A stretch of 64,000 nucleotides of DNA from Gymnopus androsaceus JB14 (GCA_009733575.1 ML769630.1:39207-103206); one strand, 5' to 3'. Counted from the first letter of the stretch, positions 22,341-34,507 are shown. The notes: generated by a model not told the origin, from the letters alone. Numbers and translations: made by a program.

Positions 22341-24505
22341 GTTGTCATATGCTTTTCTAGTAAGGAAGCAGGTTTTATTTTGTATTAATGATTTTATGTA
22401 TGAACTAAATAAGAACTAAATGCCAGTAGGTAAAGTATGGGACAAGCAAACTCAACCAACCCCAAGTGAGCATGTCACATGTTACCATCATGCTCCTTAA
22501 ATGGAAACTTTATGCTCGTGAACTCTTTTTTTTTTCATCTCATCTCAACCTATCAGAGTCTTTATGGAAAATTCACTTCAAACATTCCATTTAGATACAT
22601 CTTATGATACTCACTGAATATTTCCGTGATTTTTAATTAACATCTGCAAGAGAAATACACAAGATACTACTATGATTGTCAAATCATGCTCACTCAGTAA
22701 ACTATTCTCTATGCTTGTACTTGCTTATAACTCTAGTGCAACAAAGATGTAACTTACTGTATGTTGAAGTGCTAGTCAAAAGGTGGGTGCTACAGCTGTC
22801 TACAGAGACTATGGATACAAGATAAGTATGTACATTCAGCTTGCTAGGTAATATCTTTGTCAAGCAGTTCTTGCATTATGGAATCAGGAGCCTTCTTTGG
22901 ACCAACTACATACTGGATCATGGATGCCAGAGAGAAGCAAAGGCAAATTGATTTCATGGGAAATGATGGTGGTGTTCCTTTTGGAATATCCAATCTAAAT
23001 TGCAACTGAAACATCTCTGGTCGATTCAACTCTTCTAGAGTATCATCTTGCTCTATTCCATTTTCAATACAACAGATAATTTCATTTTTGAAGTAGTCTA
23101 TAAAGATCTATTGAGTAGAGCTGAAGTACAAGCATACAAGACACACACTGCATTATGATCAGCGGTTGTTTCTCACTTCTTTCTCGGAGAAAGTGTCTCA
23201 ATCATGCTTCTCTTCACCTTCCCAAAATCGGCCACATGGCTTTGAACCCAGTTTTTTTGTCTGCCCATGCAGAGGTGTGAGGATAGAGGAGAGTGGACAA
23301 ATAAGAGTCTGAGTTTACCTTTACCTTCTTGATTACCATGATTAGCAGGCATTGTTCCGGGTCCTTACTTTACATAAGGAAACTCGGTTCTTAGACATCA
23401 GGTTTAGTATGGGATTTTCACCAAGACTTGTAACTGTGTGGATCTTCATTAGGAAATTTTAGATGCTCTAAGTTTTTTAAGCGCTTTTTATTTTTTGAAT
23501 GTCATCCATACTATTGGAGTGGAATCCAGCCTCTACTCACCATCGGAATTGGTTCCTAACTCAATAATCATGCAGTTATATCACTATGATAATGATTCAC
23601 CAAAAAACGGATATGATTTGACCAAAAATGGAAGGAGTAATTGCTGTATAGGCAGCAGCGCTCTAGTTTTTGTATGTGTTTAGTACTTTAGTACTCATGG
23701 GCGCTTATATAGATAATATTCCCACATCAAGTGACCTCATGTTTTTAAACGTCATCCAAACTATTGTAACATGATCCAGCCTATAATCACTATTAGAATT
23801 GGGCACTAGCTCATGCTGTTATATCATTGTTAGGGAGCATCGCACTTCCTCACAAGTCTGCAAATGTCTGATTGGACCAACAGCTGATGGACCGGAAATC
23901 CGATGGCAATAGCCTGCCGGTTGTGACAAGTGCTCAAATTCTTTATTTCTCATACCACCATGTCAATTTCAATTTTGGCTAATTTTGGCTTTTGTTTTGT
24001 GCCTGGAACCAAACCTAAACACAAAGTTCTGGGGGTTTTTAAAACAGTTGTAGTATGTAGGTGTAGAGCTTCAAAATTGCTCTCAAATGCACTCAGCCTT
24101 GTCCAATTCCATTGAGAACTGAGCAAGTTATAGTGTTTTCGTGTTTGGAGCAATTTAGTGCATGGCGGGAACAAGTGCCAATATGATATAACAACCAAAA
24201 AAGGCATGTGTGTCATCTTATATCCGTAATGTTAACAAGTCATAAGTGTTATCAACTGAGTAAATATAAGTTTGTCATTATCCTATTGGGGTTGTTATTA
24301 ACACCCAAGTAAGGGTTTTGTTCCGTTGCCATTCCCATTCTCATCAGTGGAGATCATTCAGCTACTCGTATTTTTGTATGAGCAGCTGAATAATGTGGGA
24401 CATGTGATCAAAATCAGGGCAATATAGGTAATCATGATACGCGTGACCATTGTAAGTAGTGTTGTGACTCTGAGTACAGTTTACAAGTTAAATTGAGCCA
24501 TTGTT
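22341..24505. other. Intergenic with a diverged 90-bp direct repeat
   Basis: No solid gene is seen. GTCATCCATACTATTG...ATCCAGCCT at 23498 recurs as GTCATCCAAACTATTG...ATCCAGCCT at 23748, each running about 90 bases. On the minus strand, 23040-22844 reads like a short protein fragment (FQLQFRLDIPKGTPPSFPMK). It lacks flanking exons I can place, so I leave it unassigned. Confidence 0.4.
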
Positions 24506-24507
24506 AG

Positions 24508-24705
24508 GGGATGGTGCAGGATAGGGGTAGAACGGGATAGAGGATAGTGTGATAGGGTGAGTGAAAGGATAGGGGTAGAATGGGATATGGGATAGTGTGA
24601 TAGGGTGAGTGCAGGGACAGGGGTAGAACAGGATAGGGGATAGTGTGATAGGTGTAGAATGGGATAGGGGATAGTGTGCTGGAGCGAGTGCAGGGATCGG
24701 GATAG
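24508..24705. repeat. GGGATAG minisatellite
   Basis: Units of about 54 bp built from GGATAGGGGATAGTGTGATA and GGGTGAGTGCAGGGATAGG are repeated three to four times. The open frames across it are by-products of the repeat. Confidence 0.8.
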
Positions 24706-25268
24706 CATTCCAGGCTGCCTTAAAATCTACCAAGTTAGATAGTCCAAAGTGTAACAATCCAGTTTCTAATAAGATGTAAATCCTATGGAAATCCAAGGCC
24801 ATGGATTCCAGGCCTAACCATGGATTCCAGGGCTCAACATGGATTCCATGGGGCCAGGACCTCTGGCACTCCTTGCCAATGGATTCCAGTGCCACTATTG
24901 TGTAGCTTGACAGTGGATTCCAAGGACCTATGTATACATACGTAGGACTATGTTCGATGGTTGTAGGGTAGCATGTGTGACATGTGTGACATGTGTGAGA
25001 AAAAATTAAAGTTGGTCATCTGATTCCATAACACCTGTAAAATCATGAAAAATGCAGACAGTTGTAAGGGAAAAGATGTGACATGTGTGACATATGTGAC
25101 TAAAAAAAATAAACTTGGTCATCTGATCCTATAATTACTGAAAAAATCATAAAAAATATCGAAAATATTTAGGAAGCAATGTTGCATCCAGTGTATGGAA
25201 AGTATTACAATGAAGAGAATCTATATTCTACAAATTATGCAGTATGGAATCCATACACTACAAACTCA
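24704..25268. repeat. R1 repeat, truncated copy
   Basis: It starts CATTCCAGGCTGCC as at 2131, and keeps CAAAGTGTAACAATCCAGT, ATGGATTCCAGG, TGTGACATGTGTGACATG and two AAAATCATGAAAAAT modules. Confidence 0.6.
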
Positions 25269-26315
25269 TTCCAGTCTGCCTGAATATATAACTAGTTAGA
25301 TAATCCAAAGCGCGACAATCCAGTATCTAATATGATTGAAATCCACAGGAAATCCAGGGCTCTGGAATCCAAGGTCCTGGCCCTATGGATTCCATATCCC
25401 ATTAGTATTGGCTACCAAATAGGTATTGATAGCTGTGGCGATGACTGTCTCACCCAGATAGGACAACCAACCTCTACTGATTCCATCAACATTGATGTGA
25501 CACTGTCACACATGATGAATTAAACTTTTCCCAATGCTAGCAATAGTGAAACTCTCATCTACACCTACCAACCTATCTGTACTGATACTCCGACCATCAA
25601 GTCTCATGTGACAGTGTCACATATACTATGAATTAAAGTTTTGATTATTATGGTGATGGATTCCAGGAGGAGACCTAGGAATAAGGTATAGAGTAAATAC
25701 AGTGTGACAGTGTGACATATGTCACAGTGGAAAATCAACTGTTAGACTCTATAATTCAGCAAAAAAATCATGAAAAAGAGTGAAAATATTCAGGTGATGG
25801 GTTTGCAGTCTGTGCATGGCTTTTTGTTCTACTATTAATGGTTACTATTCAAGCCAGTTAAAGAGCTACAGTAGGTGCTAATGTATGGCACCTATTAATA
25901 GTTTGAGTGACACCCCTCCAAATGTTACGATATCATGTCACAACTTATGTGACATGTTAATGGTAATAGACATATTGTGAAATATCATCTGGATAGCATC
26001 AGGTTGATGTGATATAGTCACAGCTATGTCACATTCCTTTGAACAAGACACCTGACCATTGCCGTATTCATACACCTTAACATAGCAAGTGTGACACATG
26101 TCACACTATAGAATAAATATAGTACACTATGGAATCCAGAGTACAGTATGGAATCCAGAGTACAGTGTGGAATCCAGAGTACAGTATGGAATCCATAGTA
26201 TGGCATAAATTCCATTGACCATTAAATATAGTACACTATGGAATCCAGAGTACAGTGTGGAATCCAGAGTACAGTATGGAATCCAGAGTACAGTATGGAA
26301 TCCATTCACTAGTAA
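25269..26315. repeat. R1 repeat, second long copy
   Basis: It begins CATTCCAGTCTGCC and contains ATGTGACACTGTCACA-like palindromes and GATTCCAGGAGGAGACCTAG. It ends in eight or so TATGGAATCCAGAGTACAG units. Its right end abuts the truncated KDZ2 sequence at 26316. The part from 25660 on belongs to the tandem duplication. Confidence 0.6.
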
Positions 26316-26808
26316 CGACCAGCCTCCGCGACCAGACCACTGCTCATCCCTAAGATACGACGCGTCAGCACAGATATTCCGAGGATTACAGACTCAGAAA
26401 ACGGAGAAGCGTAGTCCTTCTCTGCCTATGAGCTTCGGACCTAATCTCTTCGGTCCATTTCATTTCATTACTTATGACTATTCTGACCGTTGTTGGGTCT
26501 TTTTATGCTCAGGGAGGCTCAATCGATAATTTAGGTATGCTACAATGTACTATATATACGAGTATACGACTTATAGGGACTTACCTTCGCGATGATGGAC
26601 GTTCGGGAAGTAAAGCAAAAATGATTAGTCAGCATTCGAGCGCCTGAGTTCTTCCGGCCGTAAAAAAATTCTATGACTCACCTCGGGTACATGACCGAGG
26701 TGAGTCATAGAATTTTTTTACGGCCGGAAGAACTCAGGCGCTCGGGTTTCTGCACAGCTTTTCCCATTTCTCCTCAACGTTCATCATCAAGTTCATTCAT
26801 CGTCCCAA
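26316..26808. other. KDZ2 remnant: divergent promoter region left of the KDZ1 insertion
   Basis: The order of words matches the KDZ1 intergenic region at 38860-39130. Shared pieces are AACGA.CAGCCT, AACGGAGAAGC, GACTTACC, GGAAGTAAAG and AAAATGATTAGTCAGC, followed by a long palindrome. I therefore read it as the same region of the older element KDZ2, truncated at 26316 by R1. It ends at the target site CGTCCCAA (26801-26808). Confidence 0.6.
26637..26744. repeat. Perfect 50-bp-arm palindrome (KDZ2 type), copy A
   Basis: Arms 26637-26686 and 26695-26744 are exact reverse complements around an 8-base loop (GTACATGA). They contain CGGCCG, an A7/T7 run and TGACTCAC, a core matching the Gcn4/AP-1 bZIP site TGA-C-TCA. 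Confidence 0.95.
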
Positions 26809-27725
26809 CACTTCAGGCAACCACTATATATGACCTAGTTAGGATAGAAAACTGATGTCCCTAAACTATCCTAAGAGGTTACTTTTTTGGGCATTCTGCC
26901 CAGCCAATATTTCAGTGAGGCAGCTGCCCACCCGTGCCCAATTTTTCCAGGCAGCAGCCCACCAATCCTGTCCCGATCAAAATCACTGCCCTGCCTACCA
27001 GGCAGCTGCCTGGTCAGGGCTGGGCAGCTGCCCAACTTGTCACATGTCACAGGTGTCTGGGGTCCCTCTGGGCAGCTGCCTGCCATTTTTCACCAATTTG
27101 GTCCAGAATTCCCCCCTATCATTTTTTCATATATTTTTCATTAATTTTATGAGTATATACATTATCTTACTGACACAATACTACTTGATATTTCGAGGCA
27201 GCTGCCCATATTCCTGGCCATGGATCCAGCCATGGATGACCTTATCCTTTATTACCTTTCTTGCCAGTATATACACAACACCAATAATGAATATGGCCAC
27301 AATAACATAACCCAAGACCTTTACATGGTCAACAGCAACACCCACACTGTTACTTGTAATATATATATATCATTAAAGGGATACAATCATACATGAATTA
27401 TTGCTGTGGGCAGCTGCCCACCTTCCTTAGTGCTACACTATAAGTACATATATTTCACATGAAATATATACCAACATAAATATGTACATACAGTAGGCAG
27501 CTGCCCACCTTCATCCTAATCATTTTAAGATTTATGTGAAATATACAAACATGCATAGGACAGCTGCCACACCAAGTTGATACTTGGGGCAGCTGCCCAC
27601 CCAAGTCGGTACTTGGGGCAGCTGCCCACCCAAGTTGGTACTTGGGGTAGCTGCCCACCAAGTTGGTACTTGGGGTAGCTGCCCACCCAAGTTGGTACTT
27701 GGGGCAGCTGCCCACAGGGCACCAG
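26809..27725. repeat. Duplicated left end of KDZ1
   Basis: It starts CACTTCAGGCAACC after CGTCCCAA and carries the GGCAGCTGCC-rich terminal region, including five units of CACCCAAGTTGGTACTTGGG. It stops at about 27713, where copy B of the duplication begins. No transposase follows it, so this end is an orphan produced by the duplication. Confidence 0.85.
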
Positions 27726-28701
27726 AATGGAATTCAGGAGGAGACCTAGGAATAAGTATAGAGTAAATACAGTGTGACAGTGTGACATATGTCACAGTGG
27801 AAATCAACTGTTAGACTCTATAATTCAGCAAAAAAATCATGAAAAAGAGTGAAAATATTCAGGTGATGGGTTTGCAGTCTGTGCATGCTTTTTGTTCTAC
27901 TATTAATGGTTACTATTCAAGCCAGTTAAAGAGCTACAGTAGGTGCTAATGTTATGGCACCTATTAATAGTTTGAGTGACACCCTCCAAATGTTACGATA
28001 TCATGTCACAACTTATGTGACATGTTAATGGTAATAGACATATTGTGAAATATCATCTGGATAGCATCAGGTTGATGTGATATAGTCACAGCTATGTCAC
28101 ATTCCTTTGAACAAGACACCTGACCATTGCCGTATTCATACACCTTAACATAGCAAGTGTGGACATGTCACACTATAGAATAAATATAGAACGTATGGAA
28201 TCCAGAGTACAGTATGGAATCCAGAGTACAGTGTGGAATCCAGAGTACAGTATGGAATCCATAGTATGGCATAAATTCCATTGACCATTAAATATAGTAC
28301 ACTATGGAATCCAGAGTACAGTGTGGAATCCAGAGTACAGTATGGAATCCAGAGTACAGTATGGAATCCATTCACTAGTAACGACCAGCCTCCGCGACCA
28401 GACCACTGCTCATCCCTAAGATACGACGCGTCAGCACAGATATTCCGAGGATTACAGACTCAGAAAACGGAGAAGCGTAGTCCTTCTCTGCCTATGAGCT
28501 TCGGACCTAATCTCTTCGTCCATTTCATTTCATTACTTATGACTATTCTGACCGTTGTTGGGTCTTTTTATGCTCAGGGAGGCTCAATCGATAATTTAGG
28601 TATGCTACAATGTACTATATATACGAGTATACGACTTATAGGGACTTACCTTCGCGATGATGGACGTTCGGGAAGTAAAGCAAAAATGATTAGTCAGCAT
28701 T

Positions 28702-28809
28702 CGAGCGCCTGAGTTCTTCCGGCCGTAAAAAAATTCTATGACTCACCTCGGGTACATGACCGAGGTGAGTCATAGAATTTTTTTACGGCCGGAAGAACTC
28801 AGGCGCTCG
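28702..28809. repeat. Perfect 50-bp-arm palindrome (KDZ2 type), copy B
   Basis: Arms are 28702-28751 and 28760-28809 with the same 8-base loop, identical to copy A at 26637-26744. Confidence 0.95.
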
Positions 28810-28873
28810 GGTTTCTGCACAGCTTTTCCCATTTCTCCTCAACGTTCATCATCAAGTTCATTCATCGTCCCAA

Positions 28874-29305
28874 CACTTCAGGCAACCACTATATATGACC
28901 TAGTTAGGATAGAAAACTGATGTACCTAAACTATCCTAAGAGGTTACTTTTTGGGCATTCTGCCCAGCCAATATTTCAGTGAGGCAGCTGCCCACCCGTG
29001 CCCAATTTTTCCAGGCAGCAGCCCACCAATCCTGTCCTGATCAAAATCACTGCCCTGCCTACCAGGCAGCTGCCTGAGTCAGGGCTGGGCAGCTGCCCAA
29101 CTTGTCACATGTCACAGGTGTCTGGGGTCCCTCTGGGCAGCTGCCTGCCATTTTTCACCAATTTGGTCCTGAATTCCCCCTATCATTTTTAAATATATTT
29201 TTCATTAATTTTATGAGTATATACATTATCTTACTGACACAATACTACTTGATATTTCGAGGCAGCTGCCCATATTCCTGGCCATGGATCCAGCCATGGA
29301 TGACC
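28874..29305 (+). repeat. KDZ1 left terminal inverted repeat
   Basis: It aligns with the reverse complement of 44625-45054 with only scattered differences, through TATCCTAAGAGGTTAC, GGGCATTCTGCCC, AGGCAGCAGCCC and TTACTGACACAATACTAC. It contains several copies of GGCAGCTGCC. Confidence 0.9.
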
Positions 29306-29898
29306 TTATCCTTTATTACCTTTCTTGCCAGTATATACACAACACCAATAATGAATATGGCCACAATAACATAACCCAAGACCTTGTTTACATGATCAAC
29401 AGCAACCCCACACTGTTACTTGTAATATATATATATCATTAAAGGGATACAATCATACATGAATTATTGCTGTGGGCAGCTGCCCACCTTCCTTAGTGCT
29501 ACACTATAAGTACATATATTTACATGAAAATATACCAACATAAATATGTACATACAGTAGGCAGCTGCCCACTTCATCCTAATCATTTTTAAGATTTATG
29601 TGAAAATATACAAACATGCATAGGCAGCTGCCCACCCAAGTTGATACTTGGGGCAGCTGCCCACCAAGTCGGTACTTGGGGCAGCTGCCCACCCAAGTTG
29701 GTACTTGGGGTAGCTGCCCACCCAAGTTGGTACTTGGGGTAGCTGCCCACCCAAGTTGGTACTTGGGGCAGCTGCCCACCCAAGTTGGTACTTGGGGCAG
29801 CTGCCTACCCAAATTCGTATATGGGCAGCTGCCCACCTTATTTCGCCCTAGTCATTTTTTAAGTTGAAGAAGATAAAATTTACATAGTATTCTACATA
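29306..29898. repeat. Subterminal GGGCAGCTGCCC array, left
   Basis: About seven tandem units of CACCCAAGTTGGTACTTGGG followed by GCAGCTGC occupy 29625-29830, preceded by single motifs. Some units read GGGGTAGCTGCCC, with one half-site changed from C to T. The array ends about 70 bases past the transposase stop codon at 29899 (minus strand), so it lies downstream of that gene. Confidence 0.9.
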
Positions 29899-32800
29899 CT
29901 ACTCTACAGTTCCTATATTATTCTGCATTTCCCTGTAATTCTCAGATATTGTAAGACTATCTAGATGCTCAATCAGAAGACCATCTGCATCATGTTCAAA
30001 CTCAATATCATAGTCTCCATCCTCAGCAACCTCAATACCGCCACCAAGGACATGAACCCCTCGAGCATTCACAATTTCACTATCTGAAGGCCCCCACTCA
30101 GGTAAATTTTCCCCACATGCCACCCCAACAATAGAACGCTCCCATGTCACAAAAAGACGACACAGTCGCTCCTTTCGCAAATTCAGTTGATACTGAACAC
30201 CCCGCCCTAAGCCTGTGAAGAAATAGATTAGTTATGCATGTATGAATACAAAACCAAAACACTTGCCATCTTGCATCGCCGTCAACACTACCATCCATTC
30301 CTCACTAAACCACTCCTGCATTGCATCACGCTCATTGAGTAGACGTTTGCGTTCCTCCAAACAGCGATCCCTATCCAACATTGCCCGAATGCCTGCCCGT
30401 ACATTGTCATCGCTTAACCAAAGTGGTGGTGCACTACCAATTCCTTCACCATTATCGTCGTCGTCGTACCCAAGTCCAATATCCAACCAGATGTCATCGT
30501 CGACATCTAGATTGAAAAGTCCCTCCATTTCAATCCTAACTGGTGCAATTGCGTTTCGGGGAGCTTTCTTCTGTCGGATAAGGGTAGCCATGTCATCACA
30601 GAGCTTGTTGTATTTCCTTGTAAGCTCTGCAATCCCAGGATCTCTGCGTTTCACTGAATCCTGCGTGTGTTCATTGATGCGTTGCTCTATAATCATAAGC
30701 TCGTGAGCAGTGCAAAATTGGATTCTCTGCTGGATGTACTCACCACTACGTTGCTTGCGAAAGGACCGTTCCAAACGGTCAAGTTCAAACTTACGGGACC
30801 TCAGGCGCTCTCGTATCCGTGTCTTCAAAGCGCGAGCATTCATCTTCTTTGTAAGAAACGGACTTTTGATAAGATGCTGCAGTTGCTGTCTCGCCGTTAC
30901 ACCCAGTGCCTCTTCTTTCGTCTTCAACCTGATCTCGGCTTTGCGCAGAGTCTGCAGCGCCGTTTCCAGTTCCAGCTCAGCGGTAGCAGTCTCCCAAGGT
31001 GCGCTTGAACGATCAATAATCCGGTGGCGAAGGTCCTTAACATAGTCCGCCGCTACATCACGGCTCTTCCGTAGGCGCAGCGCTTCTTCAACAGCAGATT
31101 TGCCTCGATTCTTGTGTTGACCTATGCAATGTACGCGCCGTCAGGTTGTTTCAACTAAGTTTGGAATAAAGTAACTCACGCGGAAGAGGCTTTGTCTGAG
31201 CCTTGATTTGAGCATCCCACTCCCGTCGTAGTATATCTTCTGAAAAACCACATTTCCCAAGAACACTCTCCGCTTCGTTCAGTTTGTTCTCACAGGCGAG
31301 CACCTTGCGTCGGAGCCAAACCCCCAACTTCCACATCCCCTCCTCACTGTTGAAGTTAAACTGGCTATCGAGATTGTACATCCGAACGTAATACTAAACA
31401 CAAAGCCCTTGTCAGTGACCTCAAAACAAACCCAAGTCAGAACACTTACCCCAGCGACTCTCCCATACGCGATCAAATGACTCAACGCATGCCAAAGGCG
31501 TTCGCATCCCTCCCCATCTGATAACCCGCATCCAATACACTTTCGCGGGTGATAAATCATCTGGCAAGGCCACTGATGTCCAAACGCGTGGAAGATAGAC
31601 ACCGCGAAGCTCATACGAGTCATGTATGGCTTCAGAAAACCCCATTTGAGGCAACTTCTGTGTAATTGACAACCGATATCGTAGAGAAATCGGACGATGG
31701 TATCTGGGGGAAGGTTTTCGAAAAGTTTAGCAATCAATGCTAAAACGTAGTGTTGACCCTCGCCAGGTGTGTTCATATTAACTGTGAACAGAGCACGGTC
31801 ATGACGGCAAAGCAAGGTCATATTGGCCGTGACATCGAAGAAGCGGGTGCTCCCTTTTATCCGCGCTTCGTCGGCAGCCGTAAAGCTTGCTAGACATCCG
31901 TCTAAGACTGATTTGGGTACCCTTAAGCCTTCTTCACAGTGATCCTGTTCCTCGTCGTTCACTTGAGTAGTATCACCTTTCGTGCGTTTGCGCGGAGGCG
32001 CCTCGCTCTGCTTTCTTGACCTCACACAATCCGCGTAATGCTTCCAAGCATTGACCTCCTCCTCTGGAATGAAGTACGAGTTCGGATGTGTACGAGGAGG
32101 GTCTCGTCCACCCTTCTGAGCACTATGCTTCTGTGTAAAGCAAGCATCGGCCGCAACAATGATACTTTCACTAGGTAAGCAATTGGTCAGTGTGATGCAG
32201 ACCTCCCAAAGGCGCACTTACCACTTCATTCCCCCAAAACAAAGCGGGCATCGTGAACGCAGATACTCACTCGGTCGTGAAAGCGTCGGTTGATCTTCTG
32301 AAGGATCCCACTCCTCCGCAGAGTCAGAGTCCGATCTGCAGCGCTTCCGACTTTCCCGCTCCTCAACATCTTCATCGACTACTTCCTCCATGCTAACACC
32401 TTGTCGCCTTGCAGCTCTGGGCCGCTGTTCATCCTCACTATCAAGCCCTTCACCTCTAGCGGACTCGTCCAGGCAATGGGCTTTGGGGCTCAAACGCGAG
32501 GGGGTAGCGTACGCCTCCGGAATGATCTCCACACGCACGCGTTGCAGAGTCGTGTCGATACGCGCGGTCGCCATGTCATTGAGAGACATATACCACTGCA
32601 GGGCATTGGCAAAACGGCGCCTCAAAGGATCATCTCCAGGTAAGTGATACCCTTGAGAGGCCAAGAAGTCTGTCGCTGCGTTACACCAAGCAGTGTAATT
32701 TGGTGCTATTCGAAGGAATAACCGCCTTACGAAGTCCAGTACACGGATATCCACCGCAAGAGTGGGATACACCGGGGAACATGGGAACAGCCCACTCCGA

Positions 32801-33431
32801 ATTAGCTGGATCGAGGCCGACGAGCAATCCGATGCCCAAAGTTCTATCTGTTCAATTTCTTGAATTGTAGAACAGTATCAGTCATGAATATTTAGAAGTT
32901 AACGATTTAAAACTTACTCGAAAACCGAACGACCCATAGCGTGAGCTTGCGACTGCGAAGACAGCACTCGCACTGCTGACCTTCTAAATTGATAGGAGCG
33001 TCGTCCCTCAGTGATCGAGTTTGTCGCAGAAGCTCCAGATATGGAAGAACCGCCAATGGAAGAACAACTGTGGTCCACGTCTGCCACTGCTTGAGGCGTT
33101 TGCTCCGATGCTTAGACGGCGACAAAAAGTCCGGTATATCGACATGGGCTTCTGTGAAGAGGTTGACTGGCATTTCATACTCTTCACCTGCACGGTCGAT
33201 GTCTTCGAAATCGACTGGACGATCGCCTTGCAATCCCACTTGTCCAGGAAGTCGTGGTAGTGCGGGATTCTGCGACAATATGACGCCGTTGCCTAGTACC
33301 ACGCGTGGCACCTCTCCTCGCTTTCGTCGTTTGTTGGTTGTTTCTGTCGGATGAAGTTCATAGGAGTCGGCTGTAGGTCGAGGCAGAGACAGATGGTTTT
33401 TGCGGATACGCGGACGCACGGACATGTTCAA
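29899..33431 (-). CDS. KDZ transposase with CxC cysteine clusters, intact, six exons
   Basis: Exons 33431-32918, 32858-32222, 32170-31450, 31393-31180, 31121-30267 and 30212-29899 join to 1,085 codons including TAA or equivalent stop, with no break. Four introns are GT-AG; the last has a GC donor (G|GCAAGT). The N-terminus holds a Cys cluster (QCECCLRSRKLTLW) and, before the core, CPLCFGG, as in CxC domains associated with KDZ transposases. The catalytic core shows D392 (VAADACFTQKH), LLCRHDRALF, D548 (FLYDIGCQL) and, after HAFGHQWPCQ, E604 (LSDGEGCERLWH). The C-terminal third is a charged, probably coiled-coil region (about 700-960) ending in an acidic tail. It should excise and insert the element in the nucleus. 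An ATG six bases inside (33425) is an alternative start. Confidence 0.93.
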
Positions 33432-33686
33432 CGGGGATGAGAAGGAGAGCCAGAAGCGCTAGTTTAACGTCATTCCGGACGGTCTCACCACTTTGAAGAA
33501 CAATGGTTATTAGGTGGTTGCACAATGTGAACAATGACAATATAAGTTTAACATTCCCAGCCAAAGCAAGCACTACCGGTACTGAAGTAGTCATTTCAAA
33601 CTAAACAAAGTAACATAGCAAGTGTTGTACAGTGGTTTTTCAATACTATTTAATCATACCGAAAGTTCTATTTAGGCCAGTAGCAG

Positions 33687-34507
33687 CTATTGACTATCGC
33701 TCAATACTTTTGCATGCCCAAAAAGCTCTGCATGTTCAACCATTCTACGTCGATACGCATACTGCCTATGAATCCCTTTATCATCCCATACAACGGGTAT
33801 GACAATCTCCGTATCTTTCTTCCCAAAGTACTTCGCCCGCTGCGGTAACTCAACCTCATATTCATCATTGAGAGACCCTCTGAGAATGGCAATTGTCGTC
33901 TGGCGGATAACATGTAGCCCGTTCTTATCCCAAACCTCGAGCCACTTCTCCAAGCTATCCCGCTCAATGGGCCCCTCATAAACTCGTCGACCTGATGAGC
34001 TCGGTAAAATCGCCAGGGCCTCCATTTCGCAATCCATGCGATGAAGAATTCGAGCTGTGATTTCTGGATCACGAAGTGAGCACAAACGACGGAGTAGCTT
34101 CAAATAGCTGGTAGTTTCCAAAACATCCTTTACGGTGAGTTCATTCACGTAGTCGACGGATGGGAGCGAAGTGGTGTCCACTGGGGGTAGAGTATAGTAG
34201 TGGGGATCAACCCACTTGTAGCCACGGTTCAGCGAACGCCGTACTGGTATTGGAATAATGTCGCGACATTTATAGCGAACCGTGTTAGCCTGGAGCATCA
34301 AGTCAGTAAATGATTGTATGTTATCACTTGACTACTCACCTCTATCCGCTTCGCTTCATTCCTGCCCCGTTGGTCTCGAACCTTCTGTGCCCTTGCAGAC
34401 ATCAGACTATCTATTTTCTGCACGCTCCCCTAAATAAACGTTGTATGTGTATTTCGTTGAATTCGTACCTGTTTAAGAGTAAGTTTGGGAGGTCGCTCGA
34501 CAGGCAT
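33687..34507 (-). CDS. Intact 243-aa KDZ passenger gene, function unknown
   Basis: Three exons, 34507-34469, 34429-34340 and 34289-33687, splice in phase 0 at GT-AG junctions into 244 codons. The protein starts MPVERPPKLTLKQ, followed by a basic segment (SARAQKVRDQRGRNEAKRIE). The rest is a folded-looking domain with YKWVDPHYYTLPPVDTTSLP, LKLLRRLCSLRDPEITARIL, GPIERDSLEKWLEVWDKNGL and a C-terminal YRRRMVEHAELFGHAK. I recognise no family or catalytic motif. It lies between the transposase and the Spt5-like gene in the same direction. It has no lesions, which argues for selection or youth. A role in transposition or element silencing control is inference only. Confidence 0.8.

Larger units (their letters stand above)
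25660..27725. repeat. Tandem segmental duplication, copy A
   Basis: It runs from CCAGGAGGAGACCTAGGAAT through R1 sequence, the KDZ2 remnant with its palindrome and the left 0.9 kb of KDZ1. It is repeated at an offset of 2,065 bp (palindrome 26637 and 28702; KDZ end 26809 and 28874). The copies differ largely by single-base indels and a few substitutions. Confidence 0.9.
27727..29800. repeat. Tandem segmental duplication, copy B
   Basis: It starts TTCAGGAGGAGACCTAGGAA and repeats copy A. Single bases are often missing relative to copy A, for example one G in AATAAGGTATAG and one C in CACCCCTCC. Its KDZ end continues into the full element. Confidence 0.9.

Noticed and set aside
22844..23040. 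Minus-strand fragment (FQLQFRLDIPKGTPPSFP) that reads like real protein
   Set aside because: Too short, no neighbouring exons identified, and no family can be named with confidence.
24481..24895. Pro/Tyr-rich repeated open frames on the minus strand
   Set aside because: By-product of the GGGATAG minisatellite, and overlapping frames are equally open.
26641..26744. Rho-independent terminator or CRISPR-type repeat for the long palindromes
   Set aside because: The setting is a eukaryotic genome, arms are 50-63 bp, and there is no spacer array; structure is better seen as an element-specific palindrome.
27455..29867. Open frames rich in GSCPKYQLGWAA-like repeats
   Set aside because: Translations of the GGCAGCTGCC array on both strands; several frames open at once, so no coding evidence.
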